Below are positions 31,310 to 41,861 of a stretch of DNA of 64,000 nt, piece after piece. How positions within the stretch are numbered: the stretch's first letter is position 1; the number at the start of each line of letters is the position of its first letter. The notes under the pieces were generated by a model that was not told the DNA's origin, searched no databases, and was given only the letters and a program-made list of their open reading frames with translations. The position numbers were made by a program, and so were the translations under genes. Source of the stretch: Trichomonas vaginalis G3 (lineage: Eukaryota > Parabasalia > Trichomonadida > Trichomonadidae); contig NC_067208.1 in NCBI RefSeq assembly GCF_026262505.1, positions 19,787,962-19,851,961 of the forward strand, in the 5' to 3' direction.

Positions 31310-32763
31310 GAGTGTGGGACAAACTATCCAGTGTCACTTTTTATTAACCTTATTTTAAAAAATTAATAAAATAATAATAAAAAATTATTTGAATCTTTTA
31401 CATTAATTGTTTCTTTTTTAAAAGTACCTTTAAAGTACAATAAACAAGATTTGAATCTATTGATCCTTGTTGCAAACTTGAATATATTGCTTCAAGTATT
31501 TTTGAGAGTAGCCCATGCTAGCTTTTATCTCTTCTTGGATACCAAACTGGAGGAGCTCCATAGTGTTGAATATCACGGGCTCCATACAACAAATTGAATA
31601 AGGTATTTCAAAATTTGAAGGAAATGGTCCATCATTGAATGTAGTGGCCGGGAATTGAATGACATACAGATAGTTTGAGGAAATTTGTTATAAATTATAA
31701 TATAATTGAAGAATTAATTATCAAAACAAGTCTAAGAGCCATTTGTCAGATTTTCCCGAAATGCAAGGTTAAGATTTTAGCAGCGACTAACTTTGAGTGT
31801 ACATATATAATTGTTATACTGAGTACTTTCTATCTGTGTTACTTATTTGAGTCTAAGAGCCATTTGTCAGATTTTCCCGAAATGCAAGGTTAAGATTTTA
31901 GCAGCGACTAACTTTGAGTGTACATATATAATTGTTATACTGAGTACTTTCTATCTGTGTTACTTATTTGAGTCTAAGAGCCATTTGTCAGATTTTCCCG
32001 AAATGCAAGGTTAAGATTTTAGCAGCGACTAACTTTGAGTGTACATATATAATTGTTATACTGAGTACTTTCTATCTGTGTTACTTATTTGAGTCTAAGA
32101 GCCATTTGTCAGATTTTCCCGAAATGCAAGGTTAAGATTTTAGCAGCGACTAACTTTGAGTGTACATATATAATTGTTATACTGAGTACTTTCTATCTGT
32201 GTTACTTATTTGAGTCTAAGAGCCATTTGTCAGATTTTCCCGAAATGCAAGGTTAAGATTTTAGCAGCGACTAACTTTGAGTGTACATATATAATTGTTA
32301 TACTGAGTACTTTCTATCTGTGTTACTTATTTGAGTCTAAGAGCCATTTGTCAGATTTTCCCGAAATGCAAGGTTAAGATTTTAGCAGCGACTAACTTTG
32401 AGTGTACATATATAATTGTTATACTGAGTACTTTCTATCTGTGTTACTTATTTGAGTCTAAGAGCCATTTGTCAGATTTTCCCGAAATGCAAGGTTAAGA
32501 TTTTAGCAGCGACTAACTTTGAGTGTACATATATAATTGTTATACTGAGTACTTTCTATCTGTGTTACTTATTTGAGTCTAAGAGTCATTTCTACCATAG
32601 AACTAGATATTGTCTCTCATTAAATATATATAACTGTAAACTGCTTAATTCATTTATCTATTTAGATAAAATTATATTTATATAAGATTTCATGTTATTA
32701 TTTCATCTTTATTATTTTTCTTATTCCTTTGAAAAGTGACACTGGATAGTTTGTCCCTTTCTC
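31310..32763. mobile_element. 1454-bp Mutator-like element with satellite core
   Basis: Terminal inverted repeats of about 26 bp read GGGACAAACTATCCAGTGTC from six bases inside each end. Flanks are a perfect 9-bp duplication TATTATACG at 31301-31309 and 32764-32772. The core is a 121-bp tandem array. No transposase is present, so it is non-autonomous. A 9-bp duplication is the Mutator-superfamily hallmark. Confidence 0.82.
31730..32579 (+). repeat. 121-bp tandem array, seven copies, inside the Mutator-like element
   Basis: GTCTAAGAGCCATTTGTCAG starts units at 31730, 31851, 31972, 32093, 32214, 32335 and 32456, with a partial eighth at 32577. The copies are virtually identical, indicating recent expansion. 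Short frames crossing it are by-products. Confidence 0.93.
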
Positions 32764-33717
32764 TATTATACGTATGATGTTGCCCGATGTTTGGTAACAC
32801 TATTGTAGAATATAAGCATATATGATAGAAAAGCAATATGCTTAATATCGAGTAATTCTAATTTTTTACGAAATTATTCAAATACGTTATTTTTTAAAAT
32901 GAAAAGATAAGCATACCATTATGCAGTAGTTTGCGCACATATACTATGCTGATGAAAGTTGGTCTCTAATTCGAAACTTGAGTCTGTCAAATTGACGTTC
33001 CATCTTATTTTAATCGATATTCAATACAAATGAATTCATATTATAATAGTATCTAGTATAACTAGGTATTCTATCACAGTATTTCTTCAATTTATTATAA
33101 TATTTCAGCATTTTTTAGTTTCAATGCTGATTTGTTCCTTAGCTTGTAAACTATAGTTACTTTATATCTTCGGCTATTATCCTATTCAACTTAGACGTAA
33201 AAAAATTAAATAACGTATAAATATAATTTTAATGGTAAAAGATTAAATGTTTATTCCGTATGTAATGTGATTTGATTTGGATGGTAAGATAAGTTTCGGT
33301 ATAGTTTTTGTTAATTGATTAAGAATTGTTGAATAAAATTCTGGAACTTCGTCAATTTCTTTGATTCCTTCTTGAAGCGTTGAAATTTCTTATTGACTCT
33401 CTTTTTATAATTTTTGAAAGAAACCATAAAAATTGTGAAACATGCTTTTTAATAAAAAACAATTTTGATGAAAACCATAAATTAATTTAAAATTGAAATA
33501 AATTTTTGAAATCTATGATATTGAATAAAAAAATTTATAGTGTAGATATTGATATAGATATAGATGTTAATTTTAATATGATATTTGATAAAATTTTTTT
33601 TATCAAAACATACTGATAATAGGTTGACATGTAATATGATATTTTGCCTTGTAAATATATTTGGTCGGCAAAATAACCTAATTACTCTTATTTTGAGTTC
33701 ACTTCCACCATTTCGTC

Positions 33718-33939
33718 TTATGATATTATACCTGTAAGTTTTGACAAAGCTAATGAAACACGCTTACCGTTTGTATCATATGCTTGTATAAACTTTCCAT
33801 TATGCTTGTAGTCATAAACGCTCAAACTAACTTTACCTTTTCTCCCTCGTATCTGATAGAATGTATTTTCACGAGGAACGAAGAACAAATTCTTGAACTC
33901 ATGACCGTTGTAGTTTGTTATCTCAATAGTTTTCGTCAT
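33718..33939 (-). CDS. Polinton small protein, unknown
   Basis: About 73 residues beginning MTKTIEITNYNGHEFKNLFF, basic, predicted mostly beta. It is preceded by a T/A-rich leader like the other Polinton genes. Its downstream end coincides with the border of the foldback element at 33723. I do not recognise the function. Confidence 0.5.
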   Translation of the reverse strand: MTKTIEITNYNGHEFKNLFFVPRENTFYQIRGRKGKVSLSVYDYKHNGKFIQAYDTNGKRVSLALSKLTGIIS

Positions 33940-34027
33940 TTATATAAAAATAAAATAAAAAATAAACTTAAAAATTAATGATATCACCACTCCCACGCAT
34001 ATGAAAACATAGCACAAAAATAAATTT

Positions 34028-34083
34028 AGGTGAAGATTAGATCTAACCCGATTTCTAACCTCATTTCTACCCTGTTGAATTCA
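34028..34083. repeat. Palindromic intergenic module in the outer Polinton
   Basis: TTAGATCTAAC, followed by TTTCTAACCTCATTTCTACC and TGAATTCA, lies between two Polinton genes. The same module in the same order fills the intergenic spaces of the inner palindromic element. It therefore links the two elements. Confidence 0.75.
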
Positions 34084-34088
34084 TTGCT

Positions 34089-34334
34089 TTATAACTCTCT
34101 TCCTTTCTCCAACTCTTCTAACTTCTTCTTAAGTTCAGCAATGTTGTCCTCATGAAGTTTAATCTTCCTTAATATACCTTCTCTATCTAATGGTTGCTTT
34201 ATCTTTCTAAACTGAACTCTACCATCCTTCATAGTATGAATGTAAAAACCTTCTGGAATAGTTCCTGATTTAATGTATTCTACCAAAAACTTTTGTTTCA
34301 TTGCTTCAGTGACTTTATTTGTCATTTCAATCAA
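34089..34334 (-). CDS. Polinton small coiled-coil protein
   Basis: About 77-81 residues, with a helical, heptad-like C-terminal half (HEDNIAELKKKLEELEKGRE). MTNKVTEAMK may be the true start. Unknown role; a structural or regulatory adaptor is possible. Confidence 0.6.
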   Translation of the reverse strand: MIEMTNKVTEAMKQKFLVEYIKSGTIPEGFYIHTMKDGRVQFRKIKQPLDREGILRKIKLHEDNIAELKKKLEELEKGREL

Positions 34335-34373
34335 ATAAAAATTTTAATATTAAATAAAAATAACGTTATTTTT

Positions 34374-34829
34374 TCAGTAAGGAAACGCAGGAGTTTTACG
34401 ATTTATTTGAGAAGTAGGTTCTGGTTTAAATGTTGGAGTCGGTTTAGGAGTTGACTTTTGAACAGGAGTTTGTACTTCCATAGGTTCAGGAGTCATTGAA
34501 GGCGTTGGTTTTGACGTTGGTTTTGGCGAAGGTGTTGGAGTTTGTTTAACTTCAGCTACTTCAGTATTATTTACAACATTTGCTTTATTTCTTTTCAACA
34601 TCATAACTGCTACTGCTGTAGCTAACAAACCTAGTGGGAGACCATATCTTATATAAGGACTTGACCAAATGCTATTTTTGACAGGAGCTGGTGGAACACC
34701 TAACCTTGGTGAGACTGCTCTTTGCCATTGTGCAGCTCGTAAGAAATATTCAATAGGTGCTCCATAATCGTTTGGTAAAGTTTGTTTCACAGATGGTGAA
34801 GGTTCACGAGAGCTTGATGAAGAACTCAT
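34374..34829 (-). CDS. Polinton membrane-anchored proline-rich protein
   Basis: 151 residues: a serine-rich start, one hydrophobic helix at about 61-80 (YGLPLGLLATAVAVMML), then a long Pro/Thr/Lys tail (TPTPSPKPTSKPTPSMTP). The order resembles small virion membrane or cement-type proteins of large DNA viruses, but I do not recognise a specific family. It sits directly downstream of the capsid gene on the same strand. Confidence 0.65.
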   Translation of the reverse strand: MSSSSSSREPSPSVKQTLPNDYGAPIEYFLRAAQWQRAVSPRLGVPPAPVKNSIWSSPYIRYGLPLGLLATAVAVMMLKRNKANVVNNTEVAEVKQTPTPSPKPTSKPTPSMTPEPMEVQTPVQKSTPKPTPTFKPEPTSQINRKTPAFPY

Positions 34830-34859
34830 TTATAAGCTTTAAAAATAAACGTTCATCCT

Positions 34860-35113
34860 TTATTCCTCACTGTCGTCCGTAGCTAGGTTATAGTCATCTA
34901 ATCTTATTATGGGGATGCCATTAGCACGCACCTGAATGGCAAAGCAACAATCCCTCATAAATCCAATAAGTGGCTTTGGTACATTTTCAGTTGCTAGTTC
35001 AATAGGTCCTTTAACAGACAATTTGTATGTTATTGGAGCAGTAGATGTTTGACCTTGCTGGAAGCAAAAGTCCACTTCTGTTGGAAAACCACATAAGAAA
35101 TGTGTGTTGTCAT
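34860..35113 (-). pseudogene. Capsid gene, distal part (split by insertion)
   Basis: Distal part of the Polinton capsid-like gene; the proximal part lies at 62184-63510. The two are separated by foldback element X copy 2 and by the giant palindrome inside it. The interruption is a nested insertion; no further breaks are discussed. Confidence 0.7.
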
Positions 35114-35838
35114 AGTGTTGTAAACAGAAATTCATCAAAAGTGACACCTCAGAAAAGCTAAAATATTGAATTTTTGGAACTTTTGATAGAGCACGTTTTT
35201 AAATATTAATTAAAGTAAATGTATATTTTATAAAGATTCTTTTTAATAAAAAATAAAATTTTGAAGAAGAACACAAAATCTTCTGAAAAATAATATCACA
35301 TAAACTCATATTATTTTCTAATATATAACTATTTTATTATAAAATCAAATTCAATGATCTTAAAAGCGAAGGATAAACCTCAAAATTTACGAATATAATG
35401 AGTGGGAATATAATGTTATCTATCATAAAACCATATAAATATCAATTTTTTGCTTTACCCTAATTTTTGACGACAATTAGCAAAAAATGTTAAATGTTAA
35501 CACTCAGTCCATTTGAATATGAAAAATAAAATTGACTTTGATTAAATGTTTTTATTTATCATGCAATTCTTCTTGCGACCAAAGATTTGAATAAAATTTC
35601 AAAAAATAAGATAGCTTAAAAAATAATATACGGTAGTGTTTACTAATAGATGAATAGTATATAAATTCTATTAAAATGGATTTGATCCAAAAAAATATAA
35701 AACCAAAAATAATTGTTATAATTTAAATGAAGAAGTAATTTAAAACGATTTTATTTATGATCAAATTTTATATATTTTTTTGGATCAATCCATTTTAATA
35801 GAATTTATATACTATTCATCTATTAGTAAACACTACCG
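35114..35838. mobile_element. Foldback element X, copy 2, left part
   Basis: It matches the 11164 end and arms of copy 1 at 9917-11164 in reverse orientation. It begins TGTTGTAAACAGAAATTC and carries one complete arm, the loop and the start of the second arm. The flanking nine bases TTGTCATAG (35105-35113) resemble TTACAATAG (62184-62192) at six of nine positions, a possible aged or repaired target duplication. Confidence 0.85.
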
Positions 35839-36190
35839 AAAAAAAAAAAAAAAAAGGTAGTGGGGCCTCCAGGCACTTCGTGCCCTCTAGCCCTGAAGAT
35901 GTTTAGTATAACTTTGTCCGGACAAGTAAGGGTCTAACGTCGCTACAGGAAAAGTTACGGGCGTTCCAAGGAAGTATACTTTGAGAAGCCTTTTCCCCCT
36001 TATAGAATGAGATCGGACGGTTATTTTACAAAACCGACAACACTTTGACCGAGTAGTTTTTTGTGCTGAACAAAAAGTGTCATATAAACATCTGTCAAAA
36101 ACCGTTTTTTACTTCACTTAAAATGCCACGTAAGCTACGTAAGAATATACGTAAGTATCTCAAAAAAGAAACAGACTCTCACAAATAAAA
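35839..36190 (+). repeat. Left outer terminus of the giant palindrome
   Basis: The A run is followed by a GC-rich start unlike the rest of the element. A small hairpin GGCACTTCGTGCC lies at 35872-35884 and a palindrome TTGTCCGGACAA downstream. CAAAAAGTGTCATATAAAC, the element's common promoter-like motif, precedes the first gene. The mirror image is at 61308-61655. Confidence 0.75.
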
Positions 36191-36192
36191 TA

Positions 36193-36564
36193 TTGAAGTC
36201 TGAAGGAGCTTTCGAGACAACAGATGGAAAAGTTTACTTCACTGACCAACAGTTCATTATAGAACATCTCATTGACTTAGAGTCGAAATATTCTAAACTT
36301 TACAACAAACACAAAAAGTTGAAAGGAAAACAAAAACAAATGGCATATGATATTTATGAAGATGTTGACGACACAACTGTTCCTGCAGGTGAGGTAAAGT
36401 CAGAGAAACCGAAAAGTGACGAAAAACCGATAGAAGAAGAAAAACCAAAAACTGAAGATAAACCAAAACCAAAGTTTAGTTTCCAAACTAAACCAAGTCA
36501 ACCTTCATTAGCTGGTATGGGTTGGCGTCAAAGACTTATGGCAGCAGGCGGTTATGTAAAGTAA
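36193..36564 (+). CDS. Small acidic/lysine-rich element protein, left copy
   Basis: About 120 residues: a helical N-terminal half (DQQFIIEHLIDLESKYSKLY) and a Glu/Lys/Pro-rich tail (EKPIEEEKPKTEDKPKP). The start is uncertain because the frame opens on a non-ATG codon. It lies 29 bp before the polymerase gene on the same strand, so the two may be expressed together. Unknown function. Confidence 0.5.
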   Translation: MKSEGAFETTDGKVYFTDQQFIIEHLIDLESKYSKLYNKHKKLKGKQKQMAYDIYEDVDDTTVPAGEVKSEKPKSDEKPIEEEKPKTEDKPKPKFSFQTKPSQPSLAGMGWRQRLMAAGGYVK

Positions 36565-36593
36565 AGAAAAAAAATTTTTTTATTTTTATAAAA

Positions 36594-38748
36594 ATGCCCC
36601 CATATAGAATGGACAGAAAGTCTGCTAGAATAAAAGCAGAGTTGCAAAGATATGGTTGGAGAGTTTCGAAGAAGTTTAAATATAGGAAGGGAAGACCCAT
36701 AAAAGTCTATGACAAATTGTCTGGTCTGACCTACGAAATGGATTTGGAAACAGCACGTGCAAATTATCCAAACAGACTAGAGAGGTTAGAAGAAGAACGT
36801 CTTATGGACATGCCTTTCGATGTTAGTGAACCTCAAGTTGAAGGACACGACGGCTTTGCCAGATTCTATTGGAAACATGACGAACAATTGCATCCTTTGA
36901 GAAGGAAAAAAGGTAGTGCAGAGGATGGTCATGCTCCCATGGAAAGAACAAGATATGCATATGAGAAGTACCGTGAAGTTAGAAGTCAAATTACATCTGG
37001 TCGAACCTTTACAGTAAACTTTGACGAAGGAAAGAACAAAGAAGGCTTCATGGGTGTACTTGCTGCCATACAAGACGGAAATAAGAAAGGACACAATCTC
37101 AGATTGACCATAACAGATTTGGATGGTCACATTTACTATGCACATGGCAATGTCACAACAGCTGCAATGCTTCTTGACGCTTTCAAGACTACAAAGAGAG
37201 AACAAATGGTTGACTCCGACTCAGACATTTTGAATGCAATTGAAGGAATTGCAAGTGTCAAGTTCGAATGGTACCAACCTAACCCTCAAGCAGTCAGACA
37301 ACATGCTGGATACTTCCCCTTCATAAATAAGTCTGACATTGACTTGACAAGGTATGGAATTTACAATTCAATTGAAACAATTGTCAACGAACCTTGCATT
37401 CTTACATGTCTCAGGAACTCTGGTCTTGTTACAGAAGAGAAGATGAAGTATCTTGAGTCATGTGTGAAGACAAGGTACATTCTCAGAGGTCAATTGACAA
37501 AAATTGCACCGTTGGCAAATGTCAATATCCGAGTCAACATACCTACAGCTAAAGGTTCTTCACATGACGACTATGTTGTTGACAAAGACTTACCATGGTT
37601 GAAGATTGCAATTGTCCACAACCACTTCATGTTGAACGAAAGTCTTACAAACCCATTGTTCGGAAAAGGCAAGTGCAACATTGTCAGAGCTGTAAACATT
37701 CTTTTCGAGAAAGGTTTGTTGGAACCAATTCCAGATGACAAGCTGACAGAAACTTTTGTACCAAAAGACGAAACAAACTTTTCATTGTTAGCAAGACCGA
37801 AAGTTGTTCCAGACAAAGTTCTAGTACAAAAGAAGTACACAATTCCACAAGGAGTTGGATTGTTCGGATACCAACCTGAACCAGAAGAACTTCCAATGAG
37901 GTTGCAAGAACTTCAAGATGCTATAAATAAACTTCCATTGAGACATCCAATTGACGTCAAATTGTATTGGAGAGCATCTGAGTTAGGTCAGAAGGTTTTT
38001 ATATGAAACAGGTTGCTTCGACGATGTTTATGAGATAACAGGAGAAGTTTCTCAGAAGATAAGAGACTCACTTGAATTTCCACAAACTGGACCAATTGGT
38101 TTGCGAAAGTTCGACTCAGATGAAAAGATATACTATGTCGACCTTAACGCTGCATACATGAGGTTTGTCCAATATATTCCGACTGGAATTCCAAACGAAG
38201 ATGGTGAGTTCCCGGGAAGGAACTATACAGTTGGAAAAGTCATACAACAACTGTATGATATTAGGAAAGCTTCAAACCCCAAACTTGCAATGACACTCAA
38301 ATTGCTTATGAATTCGACATGGGGATATTCCATTAAGAAACCTCAAGAGATGAAGAGTAAACATTATGAGAAGGTCGACAACTTTGTTGAAAGGTTTTTC
38401 TCCTTTTGTTTTGAAGTACGAATTCACTCAAGGTCAAAGTGGCTTAGTAACCACATTAAACCTATTGTCGAACATTGGTCTTACCCTCAGTTCGCAAAGG
38501 CAGTCCTTGACAACTACAACAAATTCTTCTCCGAAGTCAAATCCAAAGTGAAGGTTTACTATGAGAACATTGACGCACTCATGACGAACGAAGAAGGGTA
38601 CAACAAACTCATTGAAATGGGCATGGTCGGTGAAAAGATGGGCTGTTTTAAGCTAGATAAGGTATTTTCCGAAGTTCATGTCCTCTCCAAGCGTAAGTAC
38701 TGGGGCATACTTGAAGACGGCACAGAAATAAAACATTGCATGAAATAA
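36594..38748 (+). pseudogene. Family-B DNA polymerase, left copy (broken)
   Basis: Same gene as 58754-60907. Palm motifs are visible as in the right copy: YYVDLNAAYM (motif A), TLKLLMNSTWGYS (motif B) and YYENIDALMTNE (motif C region). This copy looks broken, with about three breaks, so the right arm holds the better version. Confidence 0.8.
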
Positions 38749-38934
38749 AAAATTTTTATATTCCTTCCTAGCTAATTTCCGTTTAATTTCATGGTCGCCC
38801 TCGGAGTCTTTGAATCGGATAGGTCGAGTTACACCATTCTTGGTCTCAAACTCATATATAACCTGTTTGTCTGTATTTTCGTCGACTATGGCACGAGACA
38901 CAAGAACATTGACCAAACGGACAAAAAGTGTCAT
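38653..38934 (-). CDS. Small element protein antisense to polymerase end, left copy
   Basis: About 93 codons. The core reads VIYEFETKNGVTRPIRFKDS, a plausible small beta-rich fold, then basic residues. The 3' part overlaps the end of the polymerase gene on the other strand. The start codon lies inside the AAAAAGTGTCAT motif that also serves the divergent gene at 38940. Unknown function. Confidence 0.45.
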   Translation of the reverse strand: MTLFVRLVNVLVSRAIVDENTDKQVIYEFETKNGVTRPIRFKDSEGDHEIKRKLARKEYKNFLFHAMFYFCAVFKYAPVLTLGEDMNFGKYLI

Positions 38935-38939
38935 TTCGG

Positions 38940-39161
38940 ATGGTCAAGCAGCCAATCGCATTCGAGCACTTCGAAGAAGCCTTACGTTCCAAGGGAGAGG
39001 ATGTCTGGTGCAAGGCAGAGGTCATGAAACTCTACGAGCAGTACATCCTCAATGCCTGGGAGGACAAATCGTCCTTGGATTGGCAATTCTACCAACTCCT
39101 CTGGGACGACCTCCTACGCAACTGGGATACGAAAGAGCCCAATTCAAAGGTCGGGAACTAA
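38940..39161 (+). CDS. Small helical element protein, left copy
   Basis: 73 residues from MVKQPIAFEHFEEALRSKGE, mostly helical, with tryptophan-rich ends (YQLLWDDLLRNWD). AAAAAGTGTCATTTCGG lies just before the ATG, with TCATTT as likely initiator. Unknown function. Confidence 0.55.
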   Translation: MVKQPIAFEHFEEALRSKGEDVWCKAEVMKLYEQYILNAWEDKSSLDWQFYQLLWDDLLRNWDTKEPNSKVGN

Positions 39162-39250
39162 TTTTGCAAATTACCCTTAATTTAACATACTTATCCAAAT
39201 AAACACCTAAATTTACTTGGGGTTTCCCCCTAAAATAAATTTTTTTACTC

Positions 39251-39939
39251 TTAGAACCACTCGAGGTTCTCCCTTACGGTTGTTGAGCTTGTCACCGTCA
39301 ATGTGTCTGACCCTCGTCTTCTTGTCTGGATTTGGAACCCATTGCATACCGACAAGCCTTCCCATGGAAAATTGAACCGTAATTTCGAAGGTTAAGGTTC
39401 AAGTGTCCCAAGTTGTTGAGGACTGGGGTAAGAACCTTGCCTGTCTCCTTGTTGCGGATTTGGTATGGGTAGGGTTGGGAAATTTCGTAAGCGTCATCGA
39501 CAACAAGGGTTGCCCAAACTTCCTTTTCTTCGTGTTTCTCTTCTTCTTCTTCCTCTTCTTCCTCTTCTTTGATAATACCTTCGGCAATTCTGTGTTCACG
39601 AAGTACGGTGTTGCATGTTCTGTCCTTTCCGAGTACCTTCCAGATGGCGTCTATCTCTTCGAAGAAACGGTAGATGAGTCGGGCAAGGTTTTGGTTCTCT
39701 ATGTTGTATTGGCGCAAGGTTTCCGCGAAATCGTTCAGGACTTTCTTATTGGAAGCTTGGTTCGTGAGGACTTCGACTTTGAGATTGGTTATCTCTTCCA
39801 TAAGACTACTTTGGAGAGTCTTAATGGTGTTTTGACAGATGAGCGTTCAATTGGGCAATTTGAATTTGAACTGGGCGCTTGTCTGGCAACCTTGAAAGAC
39901 ATCTGCCATTGAGTTTGGCTTCGGTGCTTGTTCGGACAT
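39251..39939 (-). pseudogene. HNH-domain protein, left copy
   Basis: Inverted copy of 57565-58251. It appears broken (about one or two breaks) relative to the right copy. Confidence 0.7.
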
Positions 39940-39971
39940 CGAAAAAATGAAGTGGTTTGAGAATGACGGTT

Positions 39972-40558
39972 TTACTTCAAAAAGCTTGTTATGACAGTTA
40001 TGTCATACAACAAGTTTAAAATAATATCTTGTTTCTTCTTCTGAACGTTTGTTGTCTCTTCCGTAAAAGTTTGGAACATGAGAACCAAAAAACGTTTTTT
40101 GAGATTGCGGAACCGTTCAGGCAAACGTTCATATTCCGGATATGTTGGGAGCAGTTCGAAACATCTGAGCTGACTTTCGGACAAATTGGGACAATGTCAA
40201 CAAATTCATCTTTGGTCGGACTGCTTGAAGGTAAGTCCCTTACATGTAAGTAGCTCTGGTAAAGTCTTCTCATTTCTGCTAAACTTTTGGAGTATAGCTT
40301 CGTAGTTTAGAAGTTTTTAATTTTAATTGTCTTATTCCACTCTTGACATCTAAACGGTAACTATCCATGAGGTCAAGAGTAGCTTTTGGTAGCTTTAAGT
40401 GGAGCTATCTGTTCCTTGACTCCTGCAATTTTGGTTGCAATTGTGATTTGAGCTCCTTTAAGTTCGCCGTCTATGTCGTTCTCAACGTCTTCAACGATGG
40501 CTTGAAACTCTTCATCGGTCCATTGAGATTGGTGTGGGACGAATTTAACTTGCTTCAT
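39972..40558 (-). pseudogene. Helical element gene region, left copy
   Basis: This region encodes helical protein (for example MKQVKFVPHQSQWTDEEFQA and LLPTYPEYERLPERFRNLKK). The corresponding right-arm region is 56951-57533. One or more breaks are present in this copy. Function unknown. Confidence 0.5.
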
Positions 40559-40593
40559 TCAAAAATGAAAAAAAAATGTTTTTACTCTAAACG

Positions 40594-40974
40594 TTAAGGT
40601 TTACTGAACTGGTTGGATGTCGCTTCACAGGTTATGTAGAACGGCTGACCCGAGAAGTGAAGGAGAGACTGAATTGCCAATTTCATATGGGGTAGGGGGT
40701 TCTCCTTGTTTGGTATTTTTATCCAAGGACGTTTGTTTAGGAACTTAACAAGAGCTTCTCTTTTGGCGTCCTTTATGCCATCGTAGGCTGTCCCGTCTGG
40801 TATTTGAATTGGAATTCCAGTCGAAGTCTCGAGCTGAAGTGTAGACCTTCCAGAAATAGTGGTGAACTTGACCTTGGGCTTCATGACCTTGCGCAAGTAG
40901 TCTTTAACAGGCTCGTTAATTTCAATTAGGTAAATTGCCTCGTCAAATCCTTCTGGCATTCCGAGTCCTTCCAT
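40594..40974 (-). CDS. Element protein of about 125 residues, left copy
   Basis: It starts MEGLGMPEGFDEAIYLIEIN. It contains TTISGRSTLQLETSTGIPIQ and ends near a hydrophobic strand-rich region. No known domain recognised. The long upstream open frame through the 21-bp repeats is not counted as protein, because the natural ATG lies at the repeat border. Confidence 0.6.
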   Translation of the reverse strand: MEGLGMPEGFDEAIYLIEINEPVKDYLRKVMKPKVKFTTISGRSTLQLETSTGIPIQIPDGTAYDGIKDAKREALVKFLNKRPWIKIPNKENPLPHMKLAIQSLLHFSGQPFYITCEATSNQFSKP

Positions 40975-41243
40975 CCGACAGGAAAATATTTTCCCGACAA
41001 CTGGAAAAAATTTTCCTTCCGACAGAAAAAATTTTTCCTTCCGACAGGAAGAACTCTTCCAGTTGTCCGTCCGTAAACCATTCAAATTTTCGAAAATTGA
41101 GAACTTTTTGGTCGAACTTCAGAAAAAGTTTTTCCTTCCGACAGAAAAAGTTTTTCCTTCCGACAGAAAAAGTTCTTCCTTCCGACAGGAAAAGTTTTTC
41201 CTTCCGACAGGAAAAGTTTTTCCTTCCGACAGGACACAAACGG
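40975..41243. promoter_or_regulatory. Divergent promoter filled with GACAG/AAAAA repeats, left
   Basis: About eleven copies of a 20-22-bp unit such as TTTTTCCTTCCGACAGAAAA lie between two divergent genes. Units are partly self-complementary, so both strands carry nearly the same array. Long frames run through it in both directions because of its composition. A role as a regulatory or replication array is inferred. Confidence 0.6.
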
Positions 41244-41831
41244 ATGACTGACGTTCCTCTTCCTGAACGCCTTCCAAAGCCAGAAGAACCGAAAGCTGCA
41301 GAACCACAACAGTCTCCTCAGCAACCTCAGTTCCAGCAAGTCCCTCCACCAAATTACTACCAATTTCCACCTCAAGGTTACTACCCACCACAAGGCTTCC
41401 CGAACTACCCTCCTCAGCCTATGCCTTACTTCCCCAACCCTTGGATGTTCCAGCAAGCTCCACCCCAGCAATTCCAATCTCAATCCAAATCGAAGAGAGA
41501 CCAAGAGTTCGAAGAAGGTCTGAACCGCTTACGCAAAGATTATGCCACAGCCCCTATGGAAGACGACAGGCTTTCAGTCTCTTCCCTCAAATCGACCGAT
41601 TCGACTCGTACCACAGATTCGGTTCGCGACCGTGAAGACTACCTCAAGCAGTCTGAGAGACTCTTCATCCTACAATCATTTACAGTTGGAGCTCTCAAGA
41701 ACATGCGCAATTACGAAGGTCAGACACCAGCTGGAGACCGCAAAACAGACGTACTCGCAAGAGCCGTCCAGCTCGTCAAAACAAAGACTGAGATAGTCGA
41801 CTTCATTCTTGCAGCTTGCCCATACAAGTAA
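41244..41831 (+). CDS. Proline/glutamine-rich element protein, left copy
   Basis: 195 residues from MTDVPLPERLPKPEEPKAAE. Residues about 20-90 are a Pro/Gln/Tyr-rich disordered segment (YYQFPPQGYYPPQGFPNYPP). The C-terminal half is helical (SERLFILQSFTVGALKNMRN). Disordered-plus-helical layout is common in structural or condensate-forming viral proteins, but I recognise no family. It looks whole here. Confidence 0.62.
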   Translation: MTDVPLPERLPKPEEPKAAEPQQSPQQPQFQQVPPPNYYQFPPQGYYPPQGFPNYPPQPMPYFPNPWMFQQAPPQQFQSQSKSKRDQEFEEGLNRLRKDYATAPMEDDRLSVSSLKSTDSTRTTDSVRDREDYLKQSERLFILQSFTVGALKNMRNYEGQTPAGDRKTDVLARAVQLVKTKTEIVDFILAACPYK

Positions 41832-41861
41832 AAAAAAATAAACAATTACGAGTTAAACTTT

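Larger units (their letters stand above)
30427..33723. mobile_element. Foldback element interrupted by a Mutator-like element
   Basis: The outer ends share an inverted TCATAAGACGAAATGGTGGA (30427 onward, and the complement ending at 33723). Inside are 356-bp inverted arms at 30815-31170 and 33013-33368, with non-matching DNA between ends and arms. The centre holds the separate element at 31310-32763. I see no convincing target-site duplication at the outer ends. The right end abuts the last gene of the Polinton, so the foldback element probably inserted there or marks its border. Confidence 0.6.

Noticed and set aside
32452-32685. 77-codon frame in the 121-bp array
   Set aside because: Most of it is one satellite unit plus flank. 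No conservation beyond the repeat.
30427-33723. Polinton terminal inverted repeat
   Set aside because: Both inverted ends lie within 3.3 kb of each other, so they belong to a separate foldback element rather than to the far ends of the Polinton.
40935-41243. Long open frames on both strands through the 21-bp promoter array
   Set aside because: Repeat composition (CCGACAG, AAAAG) lacks stops in several frames. Natural ATGs of both neighbouring genes lie at the array borders.
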